DNA of 64,000 nt from Diprion similis (Eukaryota; Arthropoda; Insecta; Hymenoptera; Diprionidae), in the NCBI RefSeq assembly GCF_021155765.1, contig NC_060110.1, positions 6,819,501 through 6,883,500 of the forward strand, given 5' to 3'. Position 1 is the stretch's first letter. Every line of letters begins with the position of its first letter. A program made the position numbers and the translations under genes. The notes beneath the pieces were generated by a model. It ran no database searches. It had not been told where the DNA came from and worked only from the letters and a program-made list of their open reading frames with translations. Below, in pieces: positions 61,901 through 64,000 of the stretch.

Positions 61901-64000
61901 TTAGGTTGGCTGAAATCGCGATTTTCTCCAATTGACAGAGCCGAAATACGGCTGATATCAGTCTAATGACATGATCTGCTGATTGTTCTGCTCCATCTAT
62001 ATCAGAAAGACTGTTTTGAGGGGAAGCCAAGAGCGTCATCGTCGTTTCTACGTTCACTTGACCTTGCAGGCTCTGAAACCGATAGATCAATTTGGTATTC
62101 ATGCATTAGAGTAAATTGGTATACGAGACGAACATGATTTTTGCAGTAATTTTGTAACACCTCCAAGCTTCTTATTCATATCTAAAATGTTGGTCTACGT
62201 TTATAATTACATAATCACCTGATCCATGCTGTATCTTATTATCTCAGATGGTATCAGAGCAACTTCACCCTCAGAATCCATGCACAGAACATGACCAGCT
62301 AAAAGCACAAGCCAGTGCATGTCCTCGTAGAGTGCTTCTACAAGTGACGAACTCGATATACTCATAGGCTGGGACTGGTCTGCAATTCTGTTGAGTTGAT
62401 TACTGAGTCTGTTTGTTCTATCCTCAAGGAGACGTGCCAAAAGTGGTAAGGAATGACCAGGAACTTGCCGGCCGAAATTTCCTGCGGAGAATATGAATTG
62501 AAAAATTAAATGAATACATGACATTTGCACAATACAATAAGGTAATGATGCACTTACCGATGGTCTGCAATTGTTCCTTGAATTTAACTCTGTCGTTTTC
62601 TTCAGTTGCATCTATTTCTTCATCGTTAAGCTCCTTGCCTCCAGCACCTCTGTTGCCATCCGGCGGAGCCAGGTGGCAACGCAAATAAGTATTAAATATC
62701 TGAGCTGAACTTTGCTTGCAATATTCCGACGGAAACAAATGTGCCTCAGACAGAACTACAATCCAAGCCTCCAGCATGTGTTCGAAGGCTTCCATGTATA
62801 GACAGTCATCAGCACACATCTGTCATATCAATTGAAAGTTTGTTAAATATGCAAAACAAAATAAGCTATTGACGATTAATGAAACACTCACCGATTCCTC
62901 TTGGGCAGCTCCTTCCGCAAACAAGCAAGTCAGACGAGTCATCTGCTCCATGAATGACCTGAGGATGTCTTCAGGTAACGAGGTCAAAGTTGCTCTGAAG
63001 AAGGTTATCAGTTTTCTGACCATGTTAGATATTCCTATCGCTTCTTGGTCTATAACATCAATATTCGACACGAGTTTTAGGAAGCTTTGCAGATACGATG
63101 TGAGATATTGTATCTCTGCTTCTCCGGACTCCATCACTAGCCCATTCAATGTTGCCAACTGTACCAAACAGTTTCTTGCGTGATGAGCCAGCTGTGGATT
63201 GGTACGAACTTTCCAGTAGAGAGTGAAGAAAAGATCAAGAACACTGGGATCAAGAATTACATCTCTCCACATTGGGCCAAGCCGGAGAGCAGGACTGCTG
63301 TCAGACTCGTAAGCGGATTCAAATACACCAATTAATCTTTTGGGCAGTGTGTTTGAGTGAAGGAGAATTTTTTTCCAAGATTACACAGAATTACAGAGAC
63401 ATATGAAAAGGATATAGTGTGGTGATACGTATCCCCATACTAGGACGCCTTCAGTTATAGAGAGCAGGTGTTTTATCAACGGGAGTAGTGCCTCTTGAAT
63501 TTCACTTTTAGTCAGCTCTCCCAGCGCCCCAAAGCAAAACTTAAAAATCCTTTTTAGATCTGAGATTTCGAACTGCTTTTTAGCCTTAAAATGAACCTCC
63601 CAGGCCAATCCTACATCTGAAGATTTAACCGTTGTTGCGTACTCCTGCATTAGGGCTGATATTATGCTGCATCCCAAGAGTTGCTAAAATGAACAAGTCG
63701 AAATAAATAATTGTTTCTCAAATTCCCAAAGAAAGATGTTTTCAGTTTTGGAAAGTTGAAATTTTATGCCATTTTAATAAATTATCATTCAGCTCATTAT
63801 TATTTCTCATTTCATGATTGAATAATAATAGAAGATATTAGTTACTCTGCGTGAATCACCACTCATGATGAGTCCCTCAACTTCATTCAGTATCTGACCA
63901 CGATCTCGTCCCAAGTCTTCAACACTGCCCCTTTTTACCATAATAGCAATGACCTGAAGTATTCTTTCCCTGACAAAGGGAGCCAACTGAGGTTTGCTTA
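58987..64000 (-). CDS. XPO4: Exportin-4 (importin-beta family), N-terminus beyond the window
   Basis: Eleven exons are visible: 64000-63846 (continuing outside), 63683-63416, 63346-62892, 62819-62558, 62481-62219, 62072-61633, 61541-61258, 61058-60883, 60731-60433, 59599-59371 and 59274-58987. They give about 1039 residues of an expected 1150 or so and end RDNFDKFIVNVQGFLMVK, matching the human C-terminus. Conserved landmarks include FVRERILQVIAIMVKRGS, LAPPDGNRGAG, LYEDMHWLVLLAGH, KQQYWAQTLQPL and DLLKFPSLCLEYFKMITF. XPO4 is a HEAT-repeat karyopherin that exports eIF5A and Smad3 and imports some Sox factors with Ran. All introns are GT-AG except 63415-63347, a U12-type AT-AC intron. The roughly 110 N-terminal residues lie to the right. 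Confidence 0.95.
59652..60353. repeat. nested inverted repeats in an XPO4 intron
   Basis: TTAACCCCTTG (59652-59662) and CAAGGGGTTAA (59801-59811) bracket a 160-base segment. A second, larger palindrome follows. Arms 59920-59977 and 60027-60085 match over about 58 bases (sharing TAGCAAATTAGTTAA and CACATAC). Outward, GGTGTTGTTTCGG at about 59847 is answered by CCGAAACAACACC near 60268, and GTCGGCTGG near 59829 by CCAGCCGAC near 60346. The region lies wholly inside the intron 60432-59600. Confidence 0.65.
63347..63415 (-). other. U12-type AT-AC intron in XPO4
   Basis: On the minus strand the intron starts ATATCCTTTT (exact U12 5' consensus). It contains CTCCTTCAC (7 of 9 to the U12 branch consensus TTCCTTAAC), with its branch adenosine at 63358, 12 bases before the exon, and ends CACAC. 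Removing these 69 bases joins VLVWGYVSPH to LPKRLIGVFES in frame, aligning without gap to the human XPO4 stretch as I recall it. No GT-AG alternative gives an open frame at a plausible intron size. Confidence 0.88.

Noticed and set aside
63381-63415. Reading XPO4 straight through after VSPH
   Set aside because: Meets a stop within 12 codons and loses homology, whereas the AT-AC intron restores it.

Overview
The window is eukaryotic nuclear DNA, AT-rich and intron-dense. It looks like an arthropod, most probably an insect; a hymenopteran (sawfly or wasp) is my guess, but the sequence alone does not prove the order. I rebuilt six protein-coding genes exon by exon from ORFs, GT/AG splice sites, reading-phase continuity and remembered family sequences. 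No rRNA, tRNA, CRISPR array or autonomous transposon was recognised.

Layout, left to right. 1-3.7 kb: AT-rich sequence with one possible orphan exon at the very edge. 3.8-10.8 kb, minus strand: a seven-exon LAMP-family lysosomal/endosomal membrane glycoprotein, complete. 10.8-19.3 kb: intergenic, rich in AT repeats and palindromes. 19.3-22.9 kb, minus: Homer, the EVH1 plus coiled-coil postsynaptic scaffold, complete. 22.9-32.3 kb: gene-poor DNA with several foldback repeats, a 1.2 kb minisatellite of 26-bp units, a 26-base C tract and two copies of a short terminal-inverted-repeat element. 32.3-36.1 kb, plus: an STK40 pseudokinase with unusually long disordered tails. 36.1-42.2 kb: AT-rich intergenic/3' flanks. 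42.2-51.6 kb, minus: a 15-exon SCAF4/SCAF8 orthologue (CID plus RRM, RNA polymerase II CTD-binding). 51.6-53.1 kb: a compact divergent promoter. 53.1-55.1 kb, plus: MANEA, Golgi endo-alpha-1,2-mannosidase. 55.1-59.0 kb: AT-rich DNA with nothing recognised. 59.0 kb to the right edge, minus: exportin-4 (XPO4), lacking only its N-terminal part.

The genes are ordinary conserved housekeeping or signalling genes with no evident joint pathway; SCAF4/8 and MANEA share a promoter region. I found no convincing new biological system. The most interesting sequence-level observations are a textbook U12-type AT-AC minor intron in XPO4 that restores an exact in-frame protein join, the higher-order minisatellite, the many foldback/MITE-like elements, the poly-C tract beside a duplicated GC-rich motif, and the long N- and C-terminal extensions of STK40. 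Exon borders come from reading the sequence by eye and should be correct to within a base or two; untranslated exons and transcription starts are mostly undetermined.
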